From Hydnum rufescens UP504 (lineage: Eukaryota; Basidiomycota; Agaricomycetes; Cantharellales; Hydnaceae), in the NCBI GenBank assembly GCA_014904985.1, contig MU128935.1, positions 267,495 to 331,494 on the forward strand: a stretch of 64,000 nt of DNA, written 5' to 3'. Under the pieces are notes generated by a model. That model saw only the letters and a program-made list of their open reading frames with translations, had not been told where the DNA came from and did not search any database. A program made the position numbers and the translations under genes. Positions 47,094-59,048 of the stretch are shown one piece after another (the stretch's first letter is position 1; each line of letters starts with the position of its first letter).

Positions 47094-48627
47094 ATGAGCA
47101 GCACCACCTCCAAGCGCGGCCGCAAGCGTGACGACAACCTTCCGCCCAACCGTGCGCGCGACGTTCAGCGTGCATTCAGAGCTCGCAGAGCAAGCCATCT
47201 CGAGGCCCTCGAGCAACGGGTCATCATCCTCGAAGATGAGAACACCCGTCTCAGAGCCGCCCTCGACCTACCTCCCTCTGACCGCCCCCCTCTTGGCACT
47301 GGCCCCACTGGTCGCGGCAAACTCACTTGCTACATGACCCCTCCCCCCAGTCATCCGTTAGCCCCACCTCTGGCTCATCTGCTACAGCAACTGCCTCCTT
47401 TGGCACCTTTCGTGCTGCCGACGATAATACTACCAACTCTGCTACCACTGTGCCTTCCTCTGAAGCTGCACGTTATGCTCAGAGTGCGTCTAGGACACCA
47501 TCGCCTGCGTCATCTTCCACTGGTGCACTGAGCAAGCCAACGTCGTGGCAGACCAACAATGACCATACCTCCTGGGACAACCCCAACAATACCAATGTGC
47601 GACCAGCCCACAATCCTTACCATGACCACACCACCACCGCTCCCATCCCTGGTAAGCCCTCCTTTTCAGACCATAGTCTCCTCTCTTTTAATCCACTGAG
47701 GGTGTAGATCTACACCACTCTTACCGCTCTGCACCCAATACCCCGATTTCCTCCTCGTCTTCTATTTCGTCTTCCCCAGAATTCTCATTACATGCCAATT
47801 ATCCAGCCGATCACCAGCCATATACAGCTCGTGAACCTCCCCAATTGCATCGCCACTACAGCACTGATTCCCAATACCCGATCCAACACCATCTGTACAC
47901 CGCTCACAGCCCCAATGGTGCCTCGTTTGACAGTGCCGCCACCTCTTTCAATTCCCAAGTCATTCAAGACACTGATCAAAAACCATTGTTACATCGAACA
48001 CAATCCGCATCTCAATACCGCTCTCAGACATCCTCGAATGTGCTGTATTCTCCTGCCCCCTATCAGCTTTCCCGTCCAAGTGGCAACTCATTCGGGCCAT
48101 CATACCAATTGACATCATTTGGTGGGGGGAACTCGAACAACGCAGGCCACTTTGGAGATCCCAACAACGCCTGTGGGCCTTACCCGGGGGATCCACGCTC
48201 CTACCAGAGCTCACGAAACGATTCGAGCTCTATGTCTCTTGGCGGCGGGCCACCCGCCCTATCGTCATCTCCTTCAACAACCCCCTCCTCTACGTCTTCG
48301 ACTCAACGCTCCCTCCCGCCCATGTTTCCCCAGGCCTCCACGTCATCCCCACCGGGGTCTACCAACTCCTCACCACAAGATTCTCGACACACACATCCTC
48401 GCATTCGAGATTTGGTTGGGCCTTCCTCTTCGAGTCAATTGAGTCAACACACTGGGCAGTATTCAAACGGTCTTGGTTCCGGTATACTACCCGCACTGCA
48501 ATTCGGGACGCGCAACAGCAACGGCAACGAACAGGGGCAGAGTCAGGCCCATGGTGGTCAGAACGGCCATCACGTAACACTCCCGAGCTTATCGTTTGGT
48601 GTGGGCGTCGGGGACGTTGGAGCATAA
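47094..48627 (+). CDS. bZIP transcription factor
   Basis: Nuclear DNA-binding regulator. From the ATG at 47094: a basic leader (SKRGRKRDDNLPPNRARD), the basic region VQRAFRARRASHLEALEQRV and a short leucine zipper (VIILEDENTRLRAALDL). The pattern R-x-x-Q-R-A-F-R-x-R-R resembles the Yap/AP-1-like fungal group, where the usual Asn is replaced or shifted, so the exact subclass is uncertain. Exons 47094-47651 and 47708-48627; about 492 residues. The long C-terminal part is Ser/Pro/Gln/Asn-rich. At C6 47343-47348 one more C joins the zipper part to the Ser/Thr-rich part; without it the frame runs into an unrelated Pro/Leu sequence. No cysteine-rich Yap1-type redox domain is seen. Confidence 0.85.
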
Positions 48628-50598
48628 TTCATGACCGCCTGCTACACCAGAGCCGAAGGGATGAGCGGGCTTTGGACGCCGCTCCCCAGATAGTCAGTCG
48701 GTTCCAAGATCGTTCAAGTTTCTCTCAGGCCCATTGTGTTTGGCCACTGTAAGTCACAAAGGACTATGTTTCCTTCCTTGGTCTCCGTCCCCCAAAAAGC
48801 GTCAAGCCTGTGTCCCACGCTAGTTGTTTTCCATATCGTATGTTGTGTATCATTGAGCAAAGCGTGTCCCTTTTCTCTCTTAATTTGGGTCTGTGGTTGT
48901 TGCCATGTTGTAATATCCGTGCTAAACCTGGACCATGTCTGTCTCCTGTTCTTTAGTTTGTTTCCCTGGGGTTTGGTTACGTTGTTTATTGATTTTCCAT
49001 TCAGTTTCGACGTTTCTGGTTTAACCCTTTTCTGGCGGCGTTGAGTTCTAGTCGCTTCGCTTCGCTCGATCGCACCCAGAATGTTGGGTCGGCGTGTTGT
49101 ATAAAAAAAGAATACGTAATTCCTTCCGCCTTGTACGTTCTCTTTGGAAGGATATTTGTCACGAGGGTAAGGGACGTAGGGTTTGGGTTTTCTTCGGCGC
49201 TTGTTTTGGGAATATCGAGATATCTGATTCAATGTGGCGCGCGAATATGAAAATCGAAAAATATATATAATTACCTTGAGGCGACCGCCATAAAAGGGTC
49301 CGATTAGGATGGGTGTTGCCATGCACAGCAACACTTATGTCAGCAGATTCGGGATCCGGGCAAATCATGGTGGCTTGCACCACGGCCTGCCTTGGGTTGT
49401 CATCCTATCATGACCTACGATGACCTACGATGACCTACGATGACCTACGATGGGCCACCATGGACTGCCATGGACTGCCATGGGTCAGGCCCAAGGCCCA
49501 AGGAAGGGGTCATGACCACCGCCCACCACCGCAACGACGGGGGCTGTTCTCCACTCGGATCGAGAATATATATTATCAAGATAGGGTCAATTCAAAGTAT
49601 TTGTAAACCGAGCAAGAGGTTTATTTTTCCGGGTATTGGGAATGTTCAGGGATAGATAGAAAACGAGCCACTTGGCGGTGAAATTCCTTCCTATTCCATT
49701 TCGTGGGTTCTTGGCTGGGGGGTGGGTCCATCCCGATCCAACATGGTGAAGAGAGGAAAGAGAGGCCTCCAAAACACCCCTAGGGCGCCTCTGATGCCCC
49801 TAGGACGCTTCCAGGACTCGGGAGTTGCAATTGATGAGACTGGAGGGGATCAATCTTGACAGAATTACCCCAGAGAGGGAGGTGGGGCTTTTTGTGGTTT
49901 GAATGGAGTGCCCTGCAATAGGGCAATATATAGGGAATAGGGGTTGAAGGCGAAAACGGTCGGAACATCAATCATTAAAAGTGGAATTGATCGGTAACCC
50001 GGAACGGGAAGTATGTTCGGACAAAGCTGCCATCCTGTGAGCCGCAGGAACACAAAATAGTTATTCTACAAGCGAGCTTCCTTTTCGGGAAGTGCCTCCC
50101 CGCGCAACGGTAGCATGCGGCCATATACCATTTCTATATAAACTCGGTGAGAAAATCATCTTATCCTTAGGCGAGGGAGGCGCACACGCCAGTTCTCTTG
50201 AGCAGGCCACATACGGTAAGGCACCAGACCACGTACAGCAACCCAGCAGTCCCATCTCGCTAGCAGCAGTGCATCCAGCGATGCAACCAAATTGCAGGGG
50301 TAAGGGGCTGAAAGCATCGCTGTCCGGAGGCTGTGTAGGAGCTTTCCATCAATGAACAGCCACAAGGTAACGTGTACATGGCACGGTGAATCAACGCTGA
50401 CCCGTTGGGTGATTTGCAGCTGCTCCCGCTGATGCCTAGACAGGCGTTTCCTTTCCAGAGTGGCGGGCATGATTGGTGATCGGGCCATGGCTGACATCGT
50501 CCAAGTGGTCCAAGTGGTCCCAGGGTCAGTCGGCAGACTGGACTCGGGAGAATCCGAGTGCCTGCGGGCGTTTCCGGCTTGCGGAATTGGGAAAAGTC
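48628..50598. other. Long intergenic region with a decamer array
   Basis: 3' side of bZIP (T-rich), a 10-bp-period tandem array at 49411-49484, a perfect 10-bp palindrome GGTCATGACC at 49508-49517, and the CCT5 promoter. A 206-codon minus-strand open frame (48714-49334) has Lys/Arg/Thr-rich sequence without a domain and is the reverse of T-rich 3' sequence. Confidence 0.55.
49411..49484 (+). repeat. 10-bp tandem repeat array
   Basis: Four exact copies of TGACCTACGA (49411-49450), one diverged unit TGGGCCACCA, two exact copies of TGGACTGCCA, then TGGG. All units keep a 10-bp period, one helical turn. Intergenic; function unknown. Confidence 0.9.
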
Positions 50599-52813
50599 AT
50601 GTCTTTGCAACAACCACAGGCGGTCTATGCCACAGACGAGGTAAGCACTTGGCTACCGCGTCCTTTAGTTTCGCGTCTTGACTCTCTTTTCTTTGCTTGC
50701 GGCTTCATAGTATGGACGACCTTTCATCATCGTTCGCGAGCAAGCTAAAAAGACGCGCACTCATGGTGTAGAAGCCATCAAGGTATGATCTCTTCCCCGA
50801 GACTCACTCATTCCTCAGTCCTTGAGGGAGTGTTGTGCAGTCACATATACTGGCCGCTCGCACAGTTGCCAACATACTTCGATCCTCACTCGGTCCCAAA
50901 GGTTGGCCTAGGTTTCTCGCCCTTTTATCCCATGTCTTCTCAAGGCAGAGCTGTATCTACAGGTCTGGACAAAATCCTCATCTCGCCTGACGGGGAGATT
51001 ACAGTCACAAACGATGGGGCGACAATTCTCGGGCAAATGGAAGTAGAACATCAAATAGCGAAATTACTAGTACAATTGTCCAAATCCCAAGACGACGAGA
51101 TTGGAGATGGCACGACCGGTGTTGTCGTCCTCGCTGGTGCCCTGCTTGAACAGAGCGAGGCCTTGCTCGATCGGGGCATTCATCCTATCCGCATCGCAGA
51201 CGGTTTTGAGAGAGCCTGTGCTGTCGCCGTTGAGCAGCTCGACAAGATTTCTGACCGAGTCGAATTTTCCAGGGAGAGCTCAGAGAACTTGATGAAGACT
51301 GCGATGACCAGTTTAGGGAGCAAGATGTATGCCCCTCACTTTTTTCACCATCGCATTTTGCTCATGGTTGCATCATTCTGTTTCTTAGCGTGTCTAAAGC
51401 AAATCGTCAATTCGCTCAGATTGCTGTTGATGCCGTGCTCTCCGTCGCAGATTTGGACCGTCGGGACGTCGACTTTGAGCTCATCAAAGTTGACGCCAAA
51501 GTTGGGGGATCATTGGAAGACACAACACTCGTTCAAGGAGTCGTCATCGATAAAGATATGTCCCACCCACAAATGCCACGAGTCATCAACGATGCAAAGA
51601 TCGCAATTCTTACATGTCCATTCGAACCCCCTCGTCCGAAGACCAAACACAAGTTGGATATCAGTACAGTCGAGGAGTATCAAAAGTTGCAAGCCTATGA
51701 GAAGGAAAAATTTGCCCAAATGATCAAACTGGTGAAAGACACTGGGGCGAATCTCGTCATTTGTCAGTGGGGCTTTGATGATGAGGCAAACCATCTACTC
51801 ATGCAGAATGAGCTGCCTGCCGTGCGGTGGGTTGGCGGACCTGAGATTGAGGTTCGTCTACTGCCCCATTTTCCTGTGAGCAAAGTTGATTCAATCCGGA
51901 GGATTGACCTGGCAGCTCATCGCCATTGCAACTAATGGTCGAATCGTTCCTCGATTCGAGGACTTGTCTGCGGATAAGCTTGGACATGCCGGTATCGTTC
52001 GCGAAGTGTCCTTCGGGACCACACGCGACAAGATGCTCGTTATCGAGGAGTGTGCCAACACCCGTGCTGTCACTATCTTTGTCCGTGGTTCAAACAAGAT
52101 GGTAAGCGCCCCACCATGCTGCATATTTACCCCCGGTAATCACACAAGGTTGCTCATGCATGCCATAGATCATTGATGAGGCCAAACGAGCCCTTCATGA
52201 TGCTCTTTGCGTCGTGCGCAATCTCGTCACCGATAACCGCGTTGTGTATGGTGGAGGGGCGGCGGAGATCAGTTGCTCAGTTGCGGTAGCGAAAGCTGCC
52301 GATCAGGTAATTAAGCCCCTCCTAGAGTGGTCCCTCTTTTCTCACTGCTCGAATTGTTGTTACCGTAGATTCCTTCGATCGAGCAATACGCAATGCGAGC
52401 TTTCGCATCCGCCCTGGACACGATTCCTCTTGCGCTGGCGGAAAATAGTGGTCTCCCTCCCATCGAGACTCTTGCCGATGTGAAGAGCCGACAAATCACC
52501 GAAGGGAATTCAAAATTAGGGATCGACTGTAACGGGCGTGGGCAGAACGATATGAAGGAGCAGTTCGTCTATGATCCTCTGATTTCGAAGAGGCAGCAGT
52601 ACCTTCTGGCTACTCAGGTGCGTTGAAAGACTGCCTCGGTTGCAGTGATCTCACGGATCTCTTTTCCGCTCTACTTCCGTTATCACGCAGTTGGTGCGAG
52701 CTGTCTTAAAGATAGGCAAGCAATAAGATCTTAACTGGGTACGGTGCCGTCACACTTACCATACCATAATTTTTCTAGACGACGTGATCACGGCTGGTGC
52801 TTCGGAAGAGTAG
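50599..52813 (+). CDS. CCT5: Chaperonin CCT/TRiC subunit epsilon
   Basis: Subunit of the cytosolic TRiC/CCT chaperonin that folds actin and tubulin. Ten exons: 50599-50640, 50711-50782, 50841-50901, 50963-51326, 51389-51851, 51916-52101, 52169-52306, 52369-52617, 52691-52715, 52779-52813; 544 residues, unbroken. Group II chaperonin signatures: [57 protein letters not shown], the ATPase motif [50 protein letters not shown] (epsilon-like), [10 protein letters not shown], and LGIDCNGRG near the end. The last intron starts with GC (52716). The short C-terminal tail ends TAGASEE, close to the SEE of the human protein. Confidence 0.97.
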
Positions 52814-53952
52814 ATGGATGAAACTACGCAGGATGCCGGGCCGTCCATTGTCTTTCTCCTAATGTCAAAATTACCTTAATCCATCTATTGCGCAGTTCAT
52901 CCAAGTGTGACAAGTTTGGCTACTTTCCGGACCTTCTGGGGCTGCCCTGGGGCGATAAGTACTCGAATTGTAGGACTGGGCCCGATGCCCCGTGTACTAC
53001 GTTCGAGCGTGGCGGGTGCTGTGTGTACCTGACCACGGCTATGCCGTGAGCGTTAATGTCCGCTTAGAATCTCAGACGCTCAAGTATAGGGGAAGGGGGA
53101 GTTCTCTTTATTCCGAGTATATATTGATATCATGTGTGCATATGCATACAATGAACTTTACAGCCGATCCTCTTCAGGCCAGCCCCTCCATTCGATTCTC
53201 TGAGTACTGGGATCCTGGATTCTTATTTTGTCTTGCTCTGCGTTTTGATTTTCTCATTTTTATTTCATATCGCCGCGTGAGACGCTATCCGAACTATACA
53301 ATAACATATATATAGAGCTCATTCATCTCTTCCCCAGAACCACAATTTCCAATTGAATTCGCAAAAAACTGTCCTTCAAATCCCCCCGACCCGCCCGGCG
53401 AAATTAATATATATCGCGGGGGGGAACAGTGCCTCCCCGACTGAAAATAAACCAATAACAGTAGAGGAAAAAAAAGGATTTCGCTTAATTTTGGGTTTAC
53501 TTCTCCCTACTGGTAAGCAGATGTTTTTTTTTGCCGACTATGCCATAATACAGGGGCTTGTGGTGGCGATGCGATTGACGCTTTCGCTAACAAACCATGA
53601 CAGTACTCGTGAATCCCCTCGAAACGACAATTCCATATATGTCTGACCCCTGGCTGTCGAGTTGTTGAACATTCGGGTCCATCGTAGATATACTGTATAT
53701 AGTGCTGTAATGGCTTTGTCAGGGGAATGGACCCAGCCCGTAGTGGATCACCGAGACCCTGAGGGGCTGCTACGAGCACGTTTTGTTCCAAAAACTTGGA
53801 ACCGTGCGATGATAAAATCGATTATTACAGAGGATAATGTCCATGGGATAAAAAAGAGTACGACCCATTGCATATGCAAGAGCATGAAACACTCATCGTC
53901 GGATCAAGAGCTCCCAAACTCCGCCTCCACGCCAATAATATCACAAAGCCAT
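52814..53952. other. Convergent intergenic region
   Basis: Between the stops of CCT5 and the SARAF-like gene. AT-rich patches near 53260-53530; no gene seen. Confidence 0.6.
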
Positions 53953-55168
53953 TCATCGCACATGGGACCCACCCAAACCAGTGCTTGATCTCATCTGGCC
54001 CAATCCAGAGGGTCCAGCACCCGAGGTCTCGTGTCGAGTCTGGGAAGGGGGAGAAGGCTGGGATCGTCCCAAAGGGGGTGTACCCCACCTGGATCCAAAT
54101 ATCCCACCCCTACCAAATAAACCACCCCCTGCGCCCCCCAATCGCGCCCTCTCCCAATCATACTGTCTTTGACGTGCAAGAGCCTCGGCAGCACTATCCG
54201 CTCGATTTCGATTCCATAACGACGCAGCGAGACCGCCCAGGCCGAGCCCAGTCCAGAATCCAGGCGTCCACCGTCCTGCAGTAGTTGATGGGTCCGAGGC
54301 CGTAGTGTGTTTGGTGTACGGAGGAGGCGGCGGACTGTCGTTGTGTGGGGATGAGAACGCACCCGGGTAGGATCCGCCGCCGCCGCCGCGCGGAATCGTC
54401 CCGCCGTCTTGAGAACGCCGAGAATGAGGGGGGTTCGCTTCTCTGTGGGCCCTGATGCACGATCGCAGAACAGACCACAAAAAGTAAGATAAAAGTGCGA
54501 GCCAGACGATGCTGAATATGAGAGTGGGTAGATCATCCGCTTTGCGTTTCAATTATAACGTTAGAGATTTGACAAGAAATTAAGCTGTTTATGCAGGCCC
54601 AGACCTGGATGAAGAGAAACGTACGGTAAATCCAATCAACCATCCGGCGCCAGACAGATGGAACTTCATCGAACGTGGGCTGGAATACCTTGGGCACGCG
54701 CACAAGTTTGTATTCCAGTCCGCAAGATCCTGCATCGTCAATTGAGACACACGGTTATCCGTGAGAGCTGTCTGCGAGCGAACGAATGAGAATAGAACTC
54801 ACTCACCATCGAGTACGTGGGGATCACCAGACCTAGACCAACCCTCACACGACACCGTGACTTTCCCGAATCGCAGAGTTTCCGGCAAGTCTGCCTCGCA
54901 CTGAATCGAACACGAAGAGAACGATGAGCGAAGGATTGCAACCATAGAAATGGGCGCAGCCAAAATTCAGGCTCACCTTCCAGTTCACCTCAGTACCCCT
55001 ACCTCCAATATTCGTGCAGAGAACTGCTTGTGGCTGATACAGCTTGCACACTTGGCCGATACATGTGAGCTGCGGGATCGGATCCGTTCTACGGGAGAAC
55101 GTATCCTCGTCTGCAAAGAGGGTGAGAGTTTTTATAGACGACAGTAACACTCGTTCTGCCACACGCAT
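53953..55168 (-). CDS. SARAF-like store-operated calcium entry regulator
   Basis: ER membrane protein of the SARAF/TMEM66 family (DUF1183), which in animals slows store-operated calcium entry. Minus-strand exons 54977-55168, 54807-54900, 54625-54729 and 53953-54539, about 325 residues in a continuous frame. The lumenal part shows RVLLSSIKTLTLFADEDTFS, RRTDPIPQLTCIG, CEADLPETLRFGK, VTVSCEGWS and SCGLEYKLVRVPK. A single hydrophobic helix follows (LIFSIVWLALLSYFLWSVL), then a cytosolic Pro/Gly/Arg-rich tail with PGFWTGLGLGG, a family mark. The signal peptide expected before residue 1 was not found, so the true start is probably in an unresolved upstream exon near 55170-55340. Confidence 0.88.
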
Positions 55169-55339
55169 AATCGGTGGCCTGGTCAATCCTTTCAATAAAC
55201 TAAAGTAAAGCGACGTGGAAGTCTCACCGGATGCAACCACTGAATTGCACGTGACAATCGTATCTTCACTATGAGCAAGCAATCGTGTTCGTCGTAGGGC
55301 GTGTCGTGGAGCAGACGACCGGCGCCTAAAAAGAGCATC

Positions 55340-56160
55340 GGTCGTTCTGCGTATCAGTCACTATGCTTCCTTCTTTTTTGGCTCTCTACCACAGAGTTGT
55401 TGCGTGTGGCAGGAATTCAGCCGCTGCGTGGATGAAGGCTACAAAATCACTGAAATAGGGATGATTTTCCTCTGACATGAACCGCACGGTCCTAGAGGAC
55501 TTCTACGGCCTCATCTACGCCATTAGGGTGTCACCCTATGACGAAACTCCAAGCTTCACCCCTAACCTTCCTTATAGCCGATCAGACTTTCTGGGAAATT
55601 AGGATTTCGACAATAGCCCCAACTTTCATGACCCCTCGTTCCTGTTTCCATAGCACAATCCAACGGGATTCAGCCTGTCTATTCAAGGCGTGTCTGATCC
55701 TGGAGCGAAACCGGTATGTTGCAGTTTGATTCTCGCCTTGAATGGGCGGACTCCAATTCCCTGGTGACTGATTCGTGGTCTCGCCATGCAGTCATCGCAG
55801 ACATACGGACCGTATCTGGTGGTCTCTCGGCGTCATTGGCGATCATGTGACCCACCGTCGGGCCCCGATCTCCGCTTGACATCCGTGAGTGAAGACCCCA
55901 AGCGTATGCACACACGACATCGACTTTCTATCCATGCTCAAAGGATCGCCCAAAACTGTCAAGGCTGCTCTGACCACCGAATACCCTGAAAGATATTGAT
56001 GATATATTCTCAATTCCGATCGACGAACAACGATTTCAGGTCGACATTGTTGCTCAGAACGTGGTAATATCTCGCTGTCTATGGAACATGGCATCCAGTC
56101 GCATTTGTTTATGACTTGAGCCTGCTGAAATTGTTTGCCACTCTAGTGTCTCGAAAAGAG
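55340..56160 (+). other. Possible damaged or unresolved plus-strand gene
   Basis: Several plus-strand pieces look protein-like and colinear but lie in different frames: RTVLEDFYGLIYAI, then NFHDPSFLFP, SIQGVSDPGAKP, GVIGDHVTH, SGPDLRLTSVSED, DIDFLSMLKGSPKTVKAALT and DEQRFQVDIVAQNVV. Some gaps could be introns, others need single-base shifts. I do not recognise the family. It could be a secreted or surface protein gene with sequence errors, or a decaying gene. Confidence 0.35.
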
Positions 56161-56168
56161 TCTAGCTA

Positions 56169-57060
56169 TCATACCTCTAAAACAAATCCAGGATCGAAGA
56201 GTCGAGTGCTATTTTCCCGGCCGGATTTGTATCCTCTCTGATTAGTCAACAATCGGACCCGTTGCGCTCCAGGTCACAGCACCAATGTGTATGACTGAAG
56301 GCCCACACCTTGATGGGAGGACATTAAAGTAGACTGTTCTGAGAGTGTTCGGACACGAAGCACTCTCCGTCGGCCCTCTTGCAAACTTTGGATCCCAAGT
56401 CTCTTCACTGAGTGGGTGCATAATGGGTGAGAACAACGACGGTTTGGTCTGGTGCCTCGGTACGAATTCGCGCAATCTCAGCTTGAAGCCAATCGCAATC
56501 CCCCTTATGAACGTTGTCGTACATTTCGCTGTCCATATCTTGGATTTGTTTGAAATCAGTGACGGCCCAAGTAAACTCAGCTATGTCGGTAGCAAGATGG
56601 GACCAGAATGTGCAGCCCAGGGCGATAATAGATGGGGAGAGTTGGACGGATGTACGATGCAACAGAACAAACTTCCCTATTGCAGGATTGCAAGAGGCTT
56701 CGTCCCTGACCGTCCTCTCAAATTCTCGTACTACTTCAACAGTATGCGCCTTCAATTTGAGGACTAAATCAGGATAACTCCACTTGCTTAGGAAACCCGG
56801 AAGGAATACGTACCACTGTCCCATTGTAGTACTCATGATTTCCAAGCACAAACAAAACCAATTGAAACTGTCCGATCTGTGCACGAAGGAATGCAAATAG
56901 ACGCGGCTCACATTGATGGTTCCCGTGTCTCCCAGAAGTGCGAGAATGGGAGCCGTATGCACAATAGTGAATGTGTCGTAGTCACTTTCAATGTCACCCT
57001 TAATCTCGAGGTGTAAATCGCTGACGATCTGTATGCGTGGTGGCCATTGAACACAAATCG
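56169..57060 (-). CDS. Calcineurin-like metallophosphoesterase, frame-damaged
   Basis: Metal-dependent phosphoesterase of a family common in fungi. In order on the minus strand: IQIVSDLHLEIK (first metal motif, D-x-H), APILALLGDTG (GD motif), FVLGNHEYYNGT (GNHE motif), a linker with an intron, KFVLLHRTSVQLSPSIIALG, CTFWSHLATDIAEF, QTVVVLTHYAPT (first of the C-terminal His motifs), then DPKFARGPTESA, VWAFSHTHWCCD (GHTH-like, Ser for Gly) and TNQRGY ... DPGFVLEV before the stop at 56169. At least three single-base frame changes are needed (near 56922-56924, near 56418, near 56245), more than in other genes here, so it may be a true pseudogene. The start was not resolved. Confidence 0.75.
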
Positions 57061-59048
57061 CATTGGCGAAACTTCGGAGCTCTCCGAGCCGAGCTTGTGA
57101 TCTTCTATCGCCACAAGACCAGAAGCAGCATCTAACCTTCTGGAAGGATGAAAAAGTTATCATGAACCTGTGGTTGAAACAGTTCGTTTGTTCGATGGCG
57201 CAAAGGTCTCGTACGTTGTGTGCGGAACCGTGTTGCTTTCGTTTCACAAAGTGCCGACTGAGTTCTTGGTCAGAGCAATGTGATCTTTCGTCATTGTCTG
57301 GGTCTTCGTAGGATATTACTTTTGCAGTACCAATACTGTTTTTCAGGCTTGACCTTCTGGAGACCGTCTGCTTTTCTCAATGCCACTGTGCCGACATTGA
57401 TGGTCCATCTCCAAGTCACGCTCACTGCCTATTTTGTGGCGTGCAACGCCTACAGCGCATCTCCTCGATCGCAACAAGAAACACCCAATGGTAGCGGTTT
57501 GGCGGAAATCAGAAGTCCTTTGGCTGTAGACTTTCATTGCGACGCCGGCATCGTTCAACGCAGCCCGAACCATCCTGGGGTGTTTCCTTTGGTGTATGGG
57601 TCAAACGAAGTTTTCTTGCTCCGACCAGTCACCCTGAAGGATTCGCATCCAGTCCGGTATCTTTCCGAGCGCGGATGGGAGTTGGCACTGTTATTAGCCT
57701 TCGGACTTACACTTAAACCGACCAACCTGGATCACTTATATCGATTATATCGGCATATACATCGGCAATCCGTCTGGCAGATTTCATGACCCTACCTTGC
57801 GTATGTCGGAGGCCATGAGGGTGCAGTCCTGCCCCTTTTACATAATCAACTCGCGCACAAATAAAACTTTTATCCAGCAGTAAGCATGGTGTTGCTCTAT
57901 TGTATCGTACTAGCTGCGCCAGCTCATCATAGGAATCGCCGTATAAACCATGAAATCACATTTCTCTGCACTCCTAAACTGCTAGCAATTGCACGAAATG
58001 TGAAGACCACCCGGGCCCACGGCGCAGCCGGGGGGATGCACCATCTTCACTCATTGCATCCTATGTATCACCCGCCCTTGCTTTTCATTCAAAAAATAAG
58101 TATGACTTCCCTCATCTACTTCATCATTTCGGGATGTCAATTTACCAGCGTCTGTCTGTGCTTAGTGCTTTCTTTCCGATGAGCTACATAGGCTTCACTT
58201 AAGTTTGCAGCAGTCGTGAGGGTAGCCATAGGCATGTCACCCGCCGCTGAGGACAATGACTGGATTTGACGTGTATGTATTGCCAGTTGTGCTTGTGCTA
58301 CGTCTCTCGTCGCACCTGCTCCATAGTCCAAAGATGCTGTACTCGGCTCTATCCGGTTCTCCAGATTTGCCTACGCTAGAAGATTCCCTCCCCAAGGCTG
58401 ATATGCAATTTACAGGGTGGATAGCTGAAGAAAATATCAAGGTCAAGTACTGCGTCGACCTTAGCGGGTCACCTCCCTCCCAGATGATATTTGGTGATGG
58501 AATTGTAGGGAATTGTGGGTTATTCTTTGTGTTGTTCTTATAGTGAAAGCTGCACTAAATATTTTGTTTTGCATGGTCTTGTTGTATAGAATGGTCCCAC
58601 TCTAAAGAAGGCGAACGTACGTGATTTACGAGGAATGTAAGCATATATGCAACATTGAATCCCTGCGTTTCATGAAGGAGCCCAGTTTCTCTCCTAGAAG
58701 CCTCGTTCGCTGCACAAGTACGAATTTTTGGCTTATAGTACATTGTACAGTGTATTGCAATTTACGGTTTGGCGTTCGAGCCATATTCGTCGCCGCACCG
58801 AATTCCGAATTTGTCCATTGAGCCGCGCTTTTCACCTGTCGTGGAGGCCAGTCAACAACTTTGTTCTCTACGGGCACTCACTGGGCGCAATTTATTCAGC
58901 AGTCCCAAAACCACAGTGCGTCCGCAGCAAATCGTCAACCGACGCCTTCGCTGCTTCAAACTGTCCGTCATATCGGTTTGGATCATGCATGCTTTCGCAC
59001 TGTGAACAGATATATCCAGAGCCGATGTGGCCAGGGCATCGATCAGGT
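57061..59048. other. Region without a recognised gene
   Basis: Contains a 169-codon plus-strand open frame (57280-57789) with a hydrophobic start and phrases such as HPGVFPLVYGSNEVFLL, but no domain; its composition is not clearly coding. A 95-codon plus frame (58256-58543) and other short ones are also unsupported. The minus strand from 59048 to about 58850 may carry more of the BTB gene. Confidence 0.3.

Noticed and set aside
48714..49334. 206-codon minus-strand open frame
   Set aside because: Reverse of T-rich 3' sequence after bZIP, Lys/Arg/Thr-rich, with no domain, intron or promoter sign.
53991..54536. 181-codon minus-strand frame overlapping SARAF-like last exon
   Set aside because: Shifted frame of the Pro/Gly/Arg-rich tail; the frame used has the TM helix and PGFWTGLGLGG.
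57280..57789. 169-codon plus-strand open frame
   Set aside because: No recognised domain, no splice partners, and no composition bias; kept only as a note in the gap entry.
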